The position numbers and the translations under genes were made by a program. The notes under the pieces are model-generated. The model saw only the letters and a list, made by a program, of their open reading frames with translations, did no database searches and was not told where the DNA came from. Of a stretch of 64,000 nucleotides of DNA, positions 51,203 through 61,110 are shown piece after piece. Source of the stretch: Amaurobius ferox (Eukaryota > Arthropoda > Arachnida > Araneae > Amaurobiidae); the NCBI GenBank assembly GCA_951213105.1, contig OX578136.1:76938437-77002436 (forward strand). Reading direction: 5' to 3'. Each line of letters starts with the position of its first letter. Position 1 is the first letter of the stretch.

Positions 51203-52489
51203 TCATATTGGATCCAAATCATTGCTAGTGACATTTATCCTCACTGTTTCAGTTACTGACGTACTAGTTTTAGTCGCAGCAACCCGATCCTTTTGCAACT
51301 TTTTTTCTTTTGCAGGTATTTCCTTCATCGGAAGTAAGGTAACATTTTCATGACCATTGCAGGACTTATCAACTGTCTTCGCACTGACGATTCTTCTTTG
51401 ATTTATATTAGGACCTGCATTGTCTGATTTGAAACAGGGCAACACAATCATAAATTCTTTCCTAAAATTTTCATTCAGCCATGCGTATAAGAAAGGATTG
51501 TAGCAAGTGGAACTCATAGCAGCAGCATGAGAGATGAAGAATATGACATTTAAGAACGACCAAGATGCTGCTGGAATGTAAAAATCTATGATAAGATTAT
51601 ATATATTGATTGGCAACCAAGAAGCCCCGAATATCACTACCATGGTAATGAGCATTCTGTTGGTCCTTCTAGTACGCTCCCTTTCCATTTCTTCCTTCTT
51701 CACTGATTTTGTCCCTGGTTTGCACTTAGCCCTGTTTTTAAGTTTAATACATACTTTCATGTAGCAAAATGTTATGATGATAAAAGGAACAACAAACTGA
51801 AGAATTGAAGTAGAAAATCCGAATGCTTTCCTGCTTGATTCGTACGGCCAGACTTCATCGCAGTATAAACCACTCTCTGTTGGTATGAGATCCATGAAAA
51901 TACCATACGGAAGCGTAAGCAACCCTGCTAAACACCAGACTGAAAATATTATAATGTAACAATACGTCACTTGAAGTCGTGGCTTGAACGGGTATATGAT
52001 CACGAAAAATCGGTCAATAGCAATCGACATCAGAGTAAAAGCTGATATATAAACACTAACTCCTTGGGCGTAGGGTACTAAATGGCAAAGCACTCTACCA
52101 AAGACCCATTGCCTCATGAACATGTATAACGGGGTAAAAGGGACTGCAAATGTGCATAACAAAATATCTGATAGAGCAAGGTTGGTGATAAAGTAATTTG
52201 TCACAGTTTGCATTGATTTGTTACGAAATACAACATAGCACACTAAAACATTTCCACATATTCCGACAGAAAATATGCATATATAAAGAGCATAAAATAT
52301 AGCTTTGAGGCCAGGTAAGCTGGTAAATATGTCTGTTTGACTGTCATAATAATCTTCATCTGGATATGACCCATTATGACTTGAGTTTTGCCAGTCCAGG
52401 GAAAAGTTCTGCATGAGAACTGCTAGAGCAGCATAATTGGTGACATGGAAACCGTTTGCTATATGGATAGACATAACGTCTGCTATCAT
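51203..52489 (-). CDS. sNPFR: short neuropeptide F receptor (class A GPCR)
   Basis: This is the receptor for short neuropeptide F, a plasma-membrane G-protein-coupled receptor. In insects the family acts in feeding and metabolic control. The 428-residue frame has an N-terminal domain with three N-glycosylation sites (N28, N35, N39). Seven membrane segments follow with class A landmarks: G79-N80 in TM1; LALSD with D108 in TM2; C135 and C210 for the extracellular disulfide; DRF at 159-161 in place of DRY; W185 in TM4; P235 in TM5; SWLP at 290-293 in TM6; NPFLY at 331-335 in TM7. Stretches such as MQTVTNYFITNLALSDILLC, IDRFFVIIYPF, RTNRMLI and STCYNPFLYAWLNENFRKEF are near-identical to insect sNPF receptors. 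Intracellular loop 3 is basic, and C352 is a possible palmitoylation site. The first Met is used; M6 is an alternative. The coding sequence has no intron, stop or frameshift. Confidence 0.95.
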   Translation of the reverse strand: MIADVMSIHIANGFHVTNYAALAVLMQNFSLDWQNSSHNGSYPDEDYYDSQTDIFTSLPGLKAIFYALYICIFSVGICGNVLVCYVVFRNKSMQTVTNYFITNLALSDILLCTFAVPFTPLYMFMRQWVFGRVLCHLVPYAQGVSVYISAFTLMSIAIDRFFVIIYPFKPRLQVTYCYIIIFSVWCLAGLLTLPYGIFMDLIPTESGLYCDEVWPYESSRKAFGFSTSILQFVVPFIIITFCYMKVCIKLKNRAKCKPGTKSVKKEEMERERTRRTNRMLITMVVIFGASWLPINIYNLIIDFYIPAASWSFLNVIFFISHAAAMSSTCYNPFLYAWLNENFRKEFMIVLPCFKSDNAGPNINQRRIVSAKTVDKSCNGHENVTLLPMKEIPAKEKKLQKDRVAATKTSTSVTETVRINVTSNDLDPI

Positions 52490-52780
52490 GAATATTCAGT
52501 TCTAGTATTATTTAGGTCTTTTGTAAGGTTTGGAGTGTTAACATCAGAATCAGTCTTTCTTTTCAATAACAGTCATCTTTATTCCATTATCTTCTATATA
52601 GACAGCGGCCGTACCTATAAAACATAAATAATTAATGAAACAGTGATCCATCTACACAGAATTTTAGAAAAAAATACACACAATTAATAACTATATATTT
52701 TAGTATGTTAATAATAATATATCTGCAATAATTTAATATATATACATACATATATATATATGTAGTGAGAAGGTGATTTC
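52490..52780. other. 5' flank of the receptor gene
   Basis: On the minus strand, TACTAG then AACTGAATATTC directly precedes the ATG. A splice acceptor there is possible, but the pyrimidine tract is poor. A (TA)n stretch lies at 52736-52763. Confidence 0.35.
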
Positions 52781-53340
52781 ACCAACTTGACAGTGCCGGT
52801 GTTTGATCGCGGAACCAAAGCGTGATAGGCCGGTATCATAGTTTTGCGCTAAAGACGTCTCAAGTTCAAGGCATTTAATACTGCCTTATGAGCGTTCGCT
52901 ATTTATACAGTACCAAAAAGTGGTTGTGAACCCCTCCCCGGCTGAAAGCCTGCTTTGAGTGTCGTGGCAAACACTCCCGGAAAACCGGTACCGTTCATAG
53001 AAAGTCCTTGCGACTAAATTGCTGAAAATTAAGACACAGAAATTAAACAAAATCCAAAAAAAATACCTTATATGTAATACCAATCGAATCCACCTCACGC
53101 CAACATCACCAATATATCCATCGAACTCAACACACAAACACTCTACCCCGTCCCCTTCATCACCAGAATAACTCCGAGAACAGAGGAATCTCCGATTATA
53201 TACTGTATACCGTTGCCACAGATTCAACTAAAACTCCGTTAATTTTAATTTGCACTCTTGTATATCGATATTGTAAAAATCCGATGCGATACCACAAAGG
53301 AGTCCCCTGGGATATCCAACCCTACGGGCTTCCCCAAAGT
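52781..53340 (-). promoter_or_regulatory. GC-richer block with minus-strand TATA box, possible receptor promoter
   Basis: This block is noticeably richer in G and C than its surroundings. On the minus strand it contains CTGTATAAATAGCG, with the TATA box TATAAATAG at 52899-52907, about 410 bp upstream of the receptor ATG and in the correct orientation. A 113-codon minus-strand frame (52886-53227) shows no known domain. The alternative is an unrecognised repeat adjacent to the Penelope-like element. Promoter function is only inferred. Confidence 0.35.
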
Positions 53341-53374
53341 ATCTATTGGTCTTCTGTCTTTGTGTTCAATCTTC

Positions 53375-54832
53375 TACTTCTGATCAGATAATTCCTAATG
53401 ACGTTTTTAAACACTCGTTTATTGAGATTAGATGTCCAGGGAATAAGATAATTAATTTCAAATTTAAAATCGTTGCGTTTATCATATATACGAAAAAATG
53501 TTTTTGATGTTTTCCGTCTCGTTTATTATTAACAATACTAAGATCCAAAAAATTAGCGATTCCGTCATCATTTTTGGTGTTTTCGATCAGATTTAAACCA
53601 CTTGGATAAAAACTAAAATCCACCGCGTAATCCTCTTCCTCGCAAGCTGTCAACACATCGTCACCGTATCATAAGAATATAATTTCATTTAAGATGTGTA
53701 TTTCAGATTCATAGCTACTCAGATAGATATCTGCCAATATCGATTGATCTTCTTGATATACTCAGTTGTTTATACATAGTGTCATTCTTATAGTATTCCA
53801 GCAAAGTACTATGATAGAATTTCCTACATGTAATAGAATAATTAGACGTCACTTTATCCACGTATGTGACAATATACTTGTCCTGTAATTTTCCTATTTC
53901 TTCGATATTAAATCTTTCACGATGTATATTAACATAATTCTCCCAGTAACACATGTTAAATGCTTTAATAACATGATATGTCCATTCATCGAAAGTTGAG
54001 ATAGGAGAGCTGTATTTAACAGCCATTTTATAAATAAAGTTTTCAGAATTACCATTGAAATTTTCGATTACTTTCCAACTTTCTTGAAATCTGTATTTAG
54101 TTCCTTTTTTCATAAGCTCTCTCAAGTCCGCAGAACGTATTATATCTAAATTACCGGTAATAACATGATTCAAAGTGGGCTCAATATAAGATTTCATACT
54201 ATCGCAATCGCAATCGCAATTCCCGATGTCCCCCCTCTTCATTTCACAACCAAATTTATTATAATTGAAAATCTTACGCCCTACGGGTGTATTGTATTTA
54301 TATGTGACACACACTTTTACATTTTTCATAGGTAACAAGTTTATGCAATCGTTAACAATACGTGACAATGGTATATTGTCGTACTTTTTATTGCTGAATT
54401 TTACCATCAAAAATTTCTTGTATGTTTTAATATCATTCTTAACTTCACTCAATACAATATTCAAACCCTTTGCACGTAATTTTATATAATCCTGTAAAAT
54501 AGCCAAATATGTAAGATCCTTACTATGATCTAAAACGTCATGATTTTGATCCACAAAGTACCAAATTTTATTCAAATGTTTTGGTCTTATACCATATATA
54601 TCATATTTTTTATCCAATCCCGTGGTATAATCCTATCGCTCATGTTAACACGAAAAAATACCTTTAAATTGTTTACAGACTTTTCCAAACCCAATTTATG
54701 TCTTCTTCCACCTCGTATATTGCGTTTCAAGCCAGTTTTATCCCTATCTTTTACAATTGTGTCACTATAAATGTCTCCATAATAATCGCTATTGAATGAT
54801 ATTATTTTCGCATAATAATCGCTATCGAACAT
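53375..54832 (-). pseudogene. Penelope-like reverse transcriptase remnant with internal deletion
   Basis: Minus-strand frames join into one decayed retroelement protein. An 81-codon frame (54587-54832, RNIRGGRRHK near its middle) shifts frame near 54605 into a 300-codon frame (53715-54617). That frame contains FGCEMKRGDIGNCDCDCDS (a CxCxC cluster), HVITGNLDII, KKGTKYRFQESW and TYVDKVTSNYSITCRKFY. The last is a DKxxxN motif that precedes the RT domain in this family. About 25 bp later the sequence is already at YGDDVL (near 53665), the RT active-site motif, followed by PSGLNLIENTKND, IANFLDLSIVN and IYDKRNDFKFEI. The fingers and first palm motifs are therefore deleted. The DK motif, CxC cluster and YDKRNDF suggest Penelope-like elements, perhaps the Naiad group; that assignment is from memory. 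No GIY-YIG domain is visible. Confidence 0.65.
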
Positions 54833-54861
54833 CTATAGTGACACAATTGTAAAAGGTAGGG
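54742..54861. repeat. 28-bp inverted repeat at the mariner insertion border
   Basis: Arms at 54742-54769 and 54834-54861 are complementary apart from one mismatch (TATAGTGACACAATTGTAAA shared). They enclose 64 bp in which ATAATCGCTAT occurs twice. The left arm lies inside the Penelope-like coding region; the right arm runs into the TA and first bases of the mariner element. Confidence 0.85.
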
Positions 54862-56662
54862 GGTGAGTCAGAACTCTTGGGTCAAACTTTAAGGGGTGAT
54901 AACTCACATCTAAACAAGCAATTTTTGTCATACAAAGCAGGGTCGTAACGCAAGAGGTGAACCTCTAGGTGGTAGCTCATGAAATGAGGAAATGATGACT
55001 CTCACGTAAATTTCCTTGTTGAGGAAATGACAAGGTAGGCACGAAGTACGTTTTACTGATAGAAATTGCAGAATGCATGGCCATAGTTACAGAAACTGCT
55101 CACAGGTGCGACCACCAGCAGTAATGCCAGCTTCACACCTGCAACGTAGTGAGCGGCGCACTTTAGCAAAAACAATCGACATATCTTTGACAACGCCGGC
55201 AGTAACAGCAATTCTAGCAACAAGGTCCTCGTCGGAGTCGATGGGGCTATCGTAGATGAGACTTTTCATATGGCCTCATAAGAAAAAGTCGAGACAGAAG
55301 AGAGTCGGCGATCATACCGTCCAAGCTAGGGGACCACCCCGAGCAATCCATTACCCTGGGAATGTAGCATCTAAGGTGTGCCGCACATCCACGTTGAAAT
55401 GGGGTGGTGCTCCGTCGTGTTGGAACCACTTACATGCTTTAATGTTGGCAGGAACATGTTGTAGTAACTGTGGCAATATCTCCTGTAAAAATAGGAGGTA
55501 TGTTCTGCCATTCAGACGGCATGGTAGAAGATATGGGCCAATCAAATGATCATGGATGATTCCATCCCAAACATTTTCGGATAAACTCTGCTGGAAGGAA
55601 TGTGGACGTGTGCCATGCGGATTTCTAGATGCCCACATATGAAAATTGTGCATATTAAAAATGTCCTCACGAGTAAAGGTGCATTCGTCCGTGAATAAAA
55701 CATGTGCATTAAAATCAGGCTGCGTTGCCATCTGTTGCAGAAACCAGCTTGCAAAATCGACACGTGGCTGATAATCTGCAGGTGTCAAGGCTTGCAATTT
55801 CTGTGCATGGCAGGGTGTAATCCTTCGTTCCGTAATACTCGGCAAACCGTTCTTTGGGACACATTTATGGCATGGGACAGTGCTCGCGTGCTGCTTTCCG
55901 GACGATCTTCAACCCTCTGGAGAATGTTCTCTTCAATTTGTGGAGTCTTCATACTCCTGAAACGTCCTGTATTATGCATGCCGCTGACAAAAGAGCCCGT
56001 TTCATACAGACACCGATGCAATCGCTGAAAGATTTTTCGGTCTGGCACGCGTCATGTCGGGAAACGCCCCATGTATATCCTTGGGGCTTTACGAGCATTC
56101 CCGTCCGCCGCACCATACATAAAATGCATGTCCGACTTCTCCTGATTTGTGAAACCAGTTATTCCTTTTACAATCCACGGTAGAAATGACGATGAGTACG
56201 AAAAACCACCGCTTTATGCGTTTTTTTCTTCCGAGCTTTTATTCTTTCTACCGTTTTTTAACCAAAATTCTATCAACTAGAATAAGCAATTAAAAGCTGT
56301 TGCCACAAGTACATAAAATTCGTCTGCAAACAAAATAATTATTTTCGATTACTTTACAAGAGAATAACAGTGGCGCTGCAAGTTGAGGTTCGTTCGCTAG
56401 TTCCAATGTTTCCGCTACGATCGCATTTTTCGCAAAATGCTAATAGACAATCCAAAATGCGAAAATGAAACAAGAGGTTTTATCTTTTTTGCTAAAAAAA
56501 TTTTTAAACTCATACCTGACGCAGACGTCACTGCCTTCAATGTCCGCGACGTCTAGCGGTTCACTTCTTGAGTTACGATCCTGCTTTGTATGACAAAAAT
56601 TGCTTGTTTAGATGTGATTTATCCCCGCTTAAAGTTTGGCCCAAGAGTTCTGAATCACCCTG
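54859..56662 (-). mobile_element. mariner-type transposon with 111-bp inverted repeats
   Basis: Terminal inverted repeats span 54859-54969 and 56552-56662 with roughly ten mismatches. Shared parts include TGAGTCAGAACTCTTGGG / TGATTCAGAACTCTTGGG and AAGCAATTTTTGTCATACAA. TA flanks both ends (54857-54858 and 56663-56664), giving a clear target duplication. The outer CAGGGTGATTCA on the right relates it to the 758-bp element at 7195. The encoded transposase is broken. Confidence 0.93.
55087..56129 (-). pseudogene. mariner-type DDE transposase, inactivated
   Basis: The protein begins MHFMYGAADGNARKAPRIYM, typical of a family annotated with an N-terminal DUF4817-like helix-turn-helix. It hits an in-frame TGA at 56052-56054 and continues as RKIFQRLHRCLYETGSFVSG. 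After a frameshift near 55800, the 164-codon frame 55351-55845 carries VLFTDECTFTREDIF (first Asp), RLNGRTYLLFLQEILPQLL and WFQHDGAPPHFNVDV (second Asp). A second frameshift and stops near 55345 precede LDFFL (third acidic residue) and GHMKSLIYDSPIDS. The C-terminus reads RRSLRCRCEAGITAGGR at 55087-55269. It cuts and pastes DNA when intact; this copy cannot. Confidence 0.9.
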
Positions 56663-56664
56663 TA

Positions 56665-58899
56665 TATTTACAGTACATTGTAAATATATATGTAATAGAT
56701 TTACATAGAAAAATTTACACCAATTGGGGTCAGTGAGTTCTGTGCTGAAAAACACAATTAACATCTCAATTTGTCAAAGTGGCATACAAATATCGAAAGT
56801 AAAACGTAAATAAAATAGTATATTCAAATATATTAATTAAAAGTTTGTTTTATACATAATTTTTCATGACAAACGAATAAAACAGATCTCATCATTTTAA
56901 GATAAACTGTTTTCGATACCTTTCAGTTGTTTGTGAATTCAGAAGACTTGTAATCATCTTAAAAAAAGTAAATTAATTTGTAAGCAATTCCTTTGTAGGT
57001 AGCTTAATAAAAACAAACATATAAAAATTATGTGATTGCAATTATTTCTGATGCTATGAAGTCATCTCATAATATCCTTGAAAGAATAGTAGTTACACGA
57101 TGAAGTAAAACTTTCTAAAATAAAGCTTATGCATGAACATTAACTGGTCAAGCGGCGTCGAAGGCAAAAACTAGCCTTCTTCTTCAACCGACAAATAGCA
57201 CGACCTTATTTACTCACGCCAGATGGTCAACTGAGAGTCTAAGAATTGCACTTGCTGCTGAAGGTAGAAGAAAAGTAGTAGCTAATGCAGTAGGGAAAAA
57301 TGGATGAAGGAAAAAGCTAAGCGGCTGGCAGGTCACTGCAAAAACACAAAACCACATTGGAAAAAACAAGAAAATTAGGCGGTGAAATGAACAGTAGCAG
57401 GACGAAAAGAACCAGCACAATAGTCAGAAAAGCTACTAAAACAATAACAAAAAAGCCTGAAACGATTAAATCAGCTGTAAAAGTGTAGTAAAAATTGTTA
57501 GAAACGACGGGAAGCTGATTAGAATAAAATAGAAAAAAAGGAAATTCTGCATAATAATTGACTTCTGCATAAGCCTTAAAAATAGACCGCATAAATCGAA
57601 AATATGAAATAAAGCAAGAAATATGCTTACATTTGTAATCATTACTCCCATTTATCTGTGATACATGCTTATTAAGATATATGTATTTTTAATTTTGTCT
57701 TTTTCGCATATTTTAAAATGTGGCAAGTAGTAAAATTAGAACGAATATTATCTTAAAACGGAAAATTTGTTGCAATTATATGCATCCATTAATGCAATTA
57801 TATGCATCCATTATGCATCCATTAATTATGTTGCAATTATATGCAATTATATGCATCATATATATGCATCCATTTAATGATGATTTTTATAGAATACATT
57901 TTAATGATGAATTTTAATTAATAAATTTTAATGTACATAAATAATTACGTAATGAATGTAAAAAAAAAAAATTCAAAGGAATTTAAGCTTGCAGAAAAAG
58001 TACTTTGTTGCCGACATATGCTTTATTTTTTAACTCAAAATCGAAATTCGCCAGTTTGTATTTAAATTAAGTATGGAACACGTTATATTTTTTTTTATTT
58101 CATTGTGATGTCCAAAATATTTATAATCACGGAATTTTTAAAAATATTCTCAGAATATGAATCTTTAGTTATTTAAAATTATCTTCACAAAATTTATAAA
58201 CTTTAGATATTTACTTCACGCCGCTTACGTTAAATGTGACGTTTTAAGAATCCGCTGTCTGTTTGAAGATTTTGGTGTCACTCACATGTAAAAGGCTCAA
58301 AACTTTTGCCATCATGTCTTGCATGATAAATAGCCTGATATAACTTCGGATTCAAATTCTGCTGCAAAATATTTTTATACCTAAATGATCCTTTGCATTT
58401 TTGAAAATGAATTAAAAATTTAAACATATTAAATGCTTAAATTTATAAAATGTATTCTGATATAATTAATTGTTATTTAAGTAAATTGAACGAACTAATT
58501 TAATCATTTTTCATTATATAGAAATATAATTCAATATAATTCATTAGAAATATAATTCAATTTATCAACATTAATTTCGAAAATAAATTATGTTAATCAA
58601 AAATGTGTTAAGGCATGACATTTGGCAGAACTTAAAATGCTTAAAATATTATAGATATAAAATTACGTGTCTAAATATTAAATACAATGACATAAAATCA
58701 AATTTAAATAAATCGGCATTTTCATGAGCAGGTTAATTTGAATATTTTATCTCCGTGATAAACATTTTAATCTATTTTTCAGGCTAACAGACATTTCAAA
58801 TATTATTATTTTATAATGTTTGTTCTCAGTAAAACTTGCTACAGTATTAAAAATATCAAATACATATCAATAATAAAATCAAGTATCACACTCAAGTAT
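56665..58899. other. intergenic, no gene recognised
   Basis: AT-rich DNA. A TATATGCATCCATTAATG-type repeat (ATGCAATTATATGCATCC) occupies about 57770-57880. No coding or RNA feature is recognised. Confidence 0.5.
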
Positions 58900-59912
58900 G
58901 TATTCTGAAATCCCTACGGGGTCTCATTCAATGTGTCCAAGATATTGACTGCTATCAATTAATTAATAATACCCCTTTTGAAGTATTCTCTTTTGCTAAC
59001 CCCTTGGACTACATGGACTTTGATGTAAGACTGGACTTAAATTAAGAAATTAAAAAGTTAGACATTTGCCCTGAGACACTTCGTGCGATCGCTCTTGATA
59101 TTAACCATAATCACTATCCTCCTTGTGAATGGCTTCATATCTACACGGATGACTGCCTTTTGGACTTTTCTCAGAGAACTGGTGCTTGCATTTTCTGTTA
59201 AGTTTTTTGCTTTTTCTTTGCCAGTTGGAAACTTCTTAACCCATTTTGATGGAGAACTGGAATCAATATTTGTTGCACTTCAACAGCTTTCCATTCGGCA
59301 GAATTCTTTCGAGAGGGCTGTGATCCTCTCCGACTCAACATCTGCACATCAGGCTCTATCACCTAATCATGAAAGGAAAAGCCCTCGCGTCCAGCAGTGT
59401 ATATCTCTTCTCGGGAAAATATAACGCAAGGTGTCTTTCCAGTGGGTATCCTCCCACTGCGGTGTCGAGGGTAATGAGAAAGCAGACTTTTTGGCAAAGA
59501 ATGGGTGCAATATAATCCAGAAATCGAACAGAAATTAGCCCTTTCATTCATCAAAACTTGAAATAAATAGAGTCTTTAGACATTCATTCCGTACTGCGGT
59601 TGTTTGCTCTTCTCGTGCTAAACTCTGGAGTATCCTCAGCACCAGTCCCTATCGTGTTCCTGATGCTCCTCGTGCAGCTGCTACTACCACTTTTAGACTT
59701 TTGACTGGACACGGTTGTCTTCGTGCCCATCTCTTTTGTTTTAATATTGTCAATTCAACTGTGTGTGTTTTGTGTACAACTGGACAAGACATGACTACTG
59801 CGCCTGTCGACGAATGCCCTGCATTATTTCATTGTAATTGCATTGTGGAAAAAATATTGGAGAGCACGAAACCTTATGATTTAATAGTCAACATGTTGGC
59901 ATTTGATAAATA
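58900..59912 (+). pseudogene. non-LTR retrotransposon remnant: RNase H domain and C-terminus
   Basis: RNase H removes RNA from RNA-DNA hybrids during LINE replication. Here 5'-truncated sequence in several frames reads PETLRAIALDINHNHYPP then EWLHIYTDD (first Asp). The frame 59083-59424 follows, with FDGELESIFVALQQL (Glu) and AVILSDSTSAHQAL (Asp). After a frameshift near 59424 comes VSFQWVSSHCGVEGNEKADF (His and Asp), then a stop near 59537. A further frame carries FRLLTGHGCLRAHLFCFN and VCVLC. All four catalytic positions are present, but breaks make it dead. An A-rich stretch follows at 59911-59945. These motifs resemble RNase H fragments common in spider genomes. Confidence 0.85.
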
Positions 59913-59945
59913 AAAAAATATAAATAATAAAAAAATATAAGATAA

Positions 59946-60873
59946 TAGAAACTGCGAATCCCTAACTGGTCAGTTGGCGTTCAATTAATTGAAATACTGA
60001 GTATTTTCTTTTAAAGTCAAGGGAGCCAACCCTACATTCCCCTACTTCTCATATCAGATTGAAGTAAAACTTCAAATCCACGCCGTCTCTGTATGTCTCC
60101 GATGCTGTATTTCATTCTGGATATATGTTTGTCGTATCCATGAAGGTAAAAGTAAGGAGTTAAAACTTCATATTAAGAAAACGCCAATATCGTTTGAGAC
60201 AATAATTCAGGTTGCGCTGGCATAAGATAAGTAGTCCTGCATTGTATGCATTTATATGGCGAAAGACTTAAAATATTTATTTAAACTGTTAATATTGTAA
60301 AAACTAATTATTAGTTCGACGCAAAGAATAACTGAAGCAATAAAAAATATTCCTACGTATTCAAAATTATTTTATTTTCCAATTTATTTTTATCTCCACA
60401 TATTCTGTACTCTATCCTACAACTATGAAAAATACTGGCTAATTATACTCATAATTAAGGAATCCTTAATTTAAAAATTATTAAAAATACATATACTAAA
60501 TTCTACGCCTTTCTATAGTGTCAAGTAACAATAGTAACTGTTTTACTAACACTAGCGACACCTAGATATAATTCTCAAAGCATTATGGCATTTTCAAGCG
60601 ATTCATCCATAGGAGTTTTATCTCCTCCTTTCTAACTCCATGGTCGTATCACTTGTGAATTGAATACCGTTGCCATTAATTTTAAAGTACTTGATAAAAT
60701 GCGAACTTGGTATTCAAAAGTCTCCAATAGTCCTCTGCATATAACCTGCATGGGATGATGGGTCATTCATAGCAATGAAAGTTTAGCAATACATAGCAAT
60801 AATAATTTATTTCGAAGCTAAAATATAGCATAAAATTTAGAAGTTATCTGGCCTTGCATTTAAACTTATCAGC
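59946..60873. other. intergenic, no gene recognised
   Basis: No recognisable feature. Confidence 0.5.
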
Positions 60874-60875
60874 TA

Positions 60876-61110
60876 CAGGGTGTCCCAAAAATGATCGGCC
60901 TATTTGAAAAATAAATAAAAACTAAACGGGCAGCGATAGAAATGCACGTTTTCTGCAATATGCTTGGGACAACAGTACATTTTCAGTCAGACAGACTTTC
61001 GAAATTAGTTACAAAGTGCGGCAACAGATGGCGCTGCAGGCGATCTGCGAGAAACATGGGGAAACGCAGTTCGTGAGATCGCCATTTCGTCTGGGGACGA
61101 AGACGTTATA
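60876..61110 (+). mobile_element. single mariner/Tc1-type transposon end
   Basis: TA followed by CAGGGTGTCCCAAAAATG is the typical start of many arthropod mariner-type elements. About 230 bp of GC-richer sequence follow, including AACAGATGGCGCTGCAGG. No second terminus and no transposase were found, so it is a truncated copy with an arbitrary right border. Confidence 0.6.

Noticed and set aside
54265..54770. Plus-strand frames of about 75 codons
   Set aside because: They are shadows of the minus-strand Penelope-like coding region.
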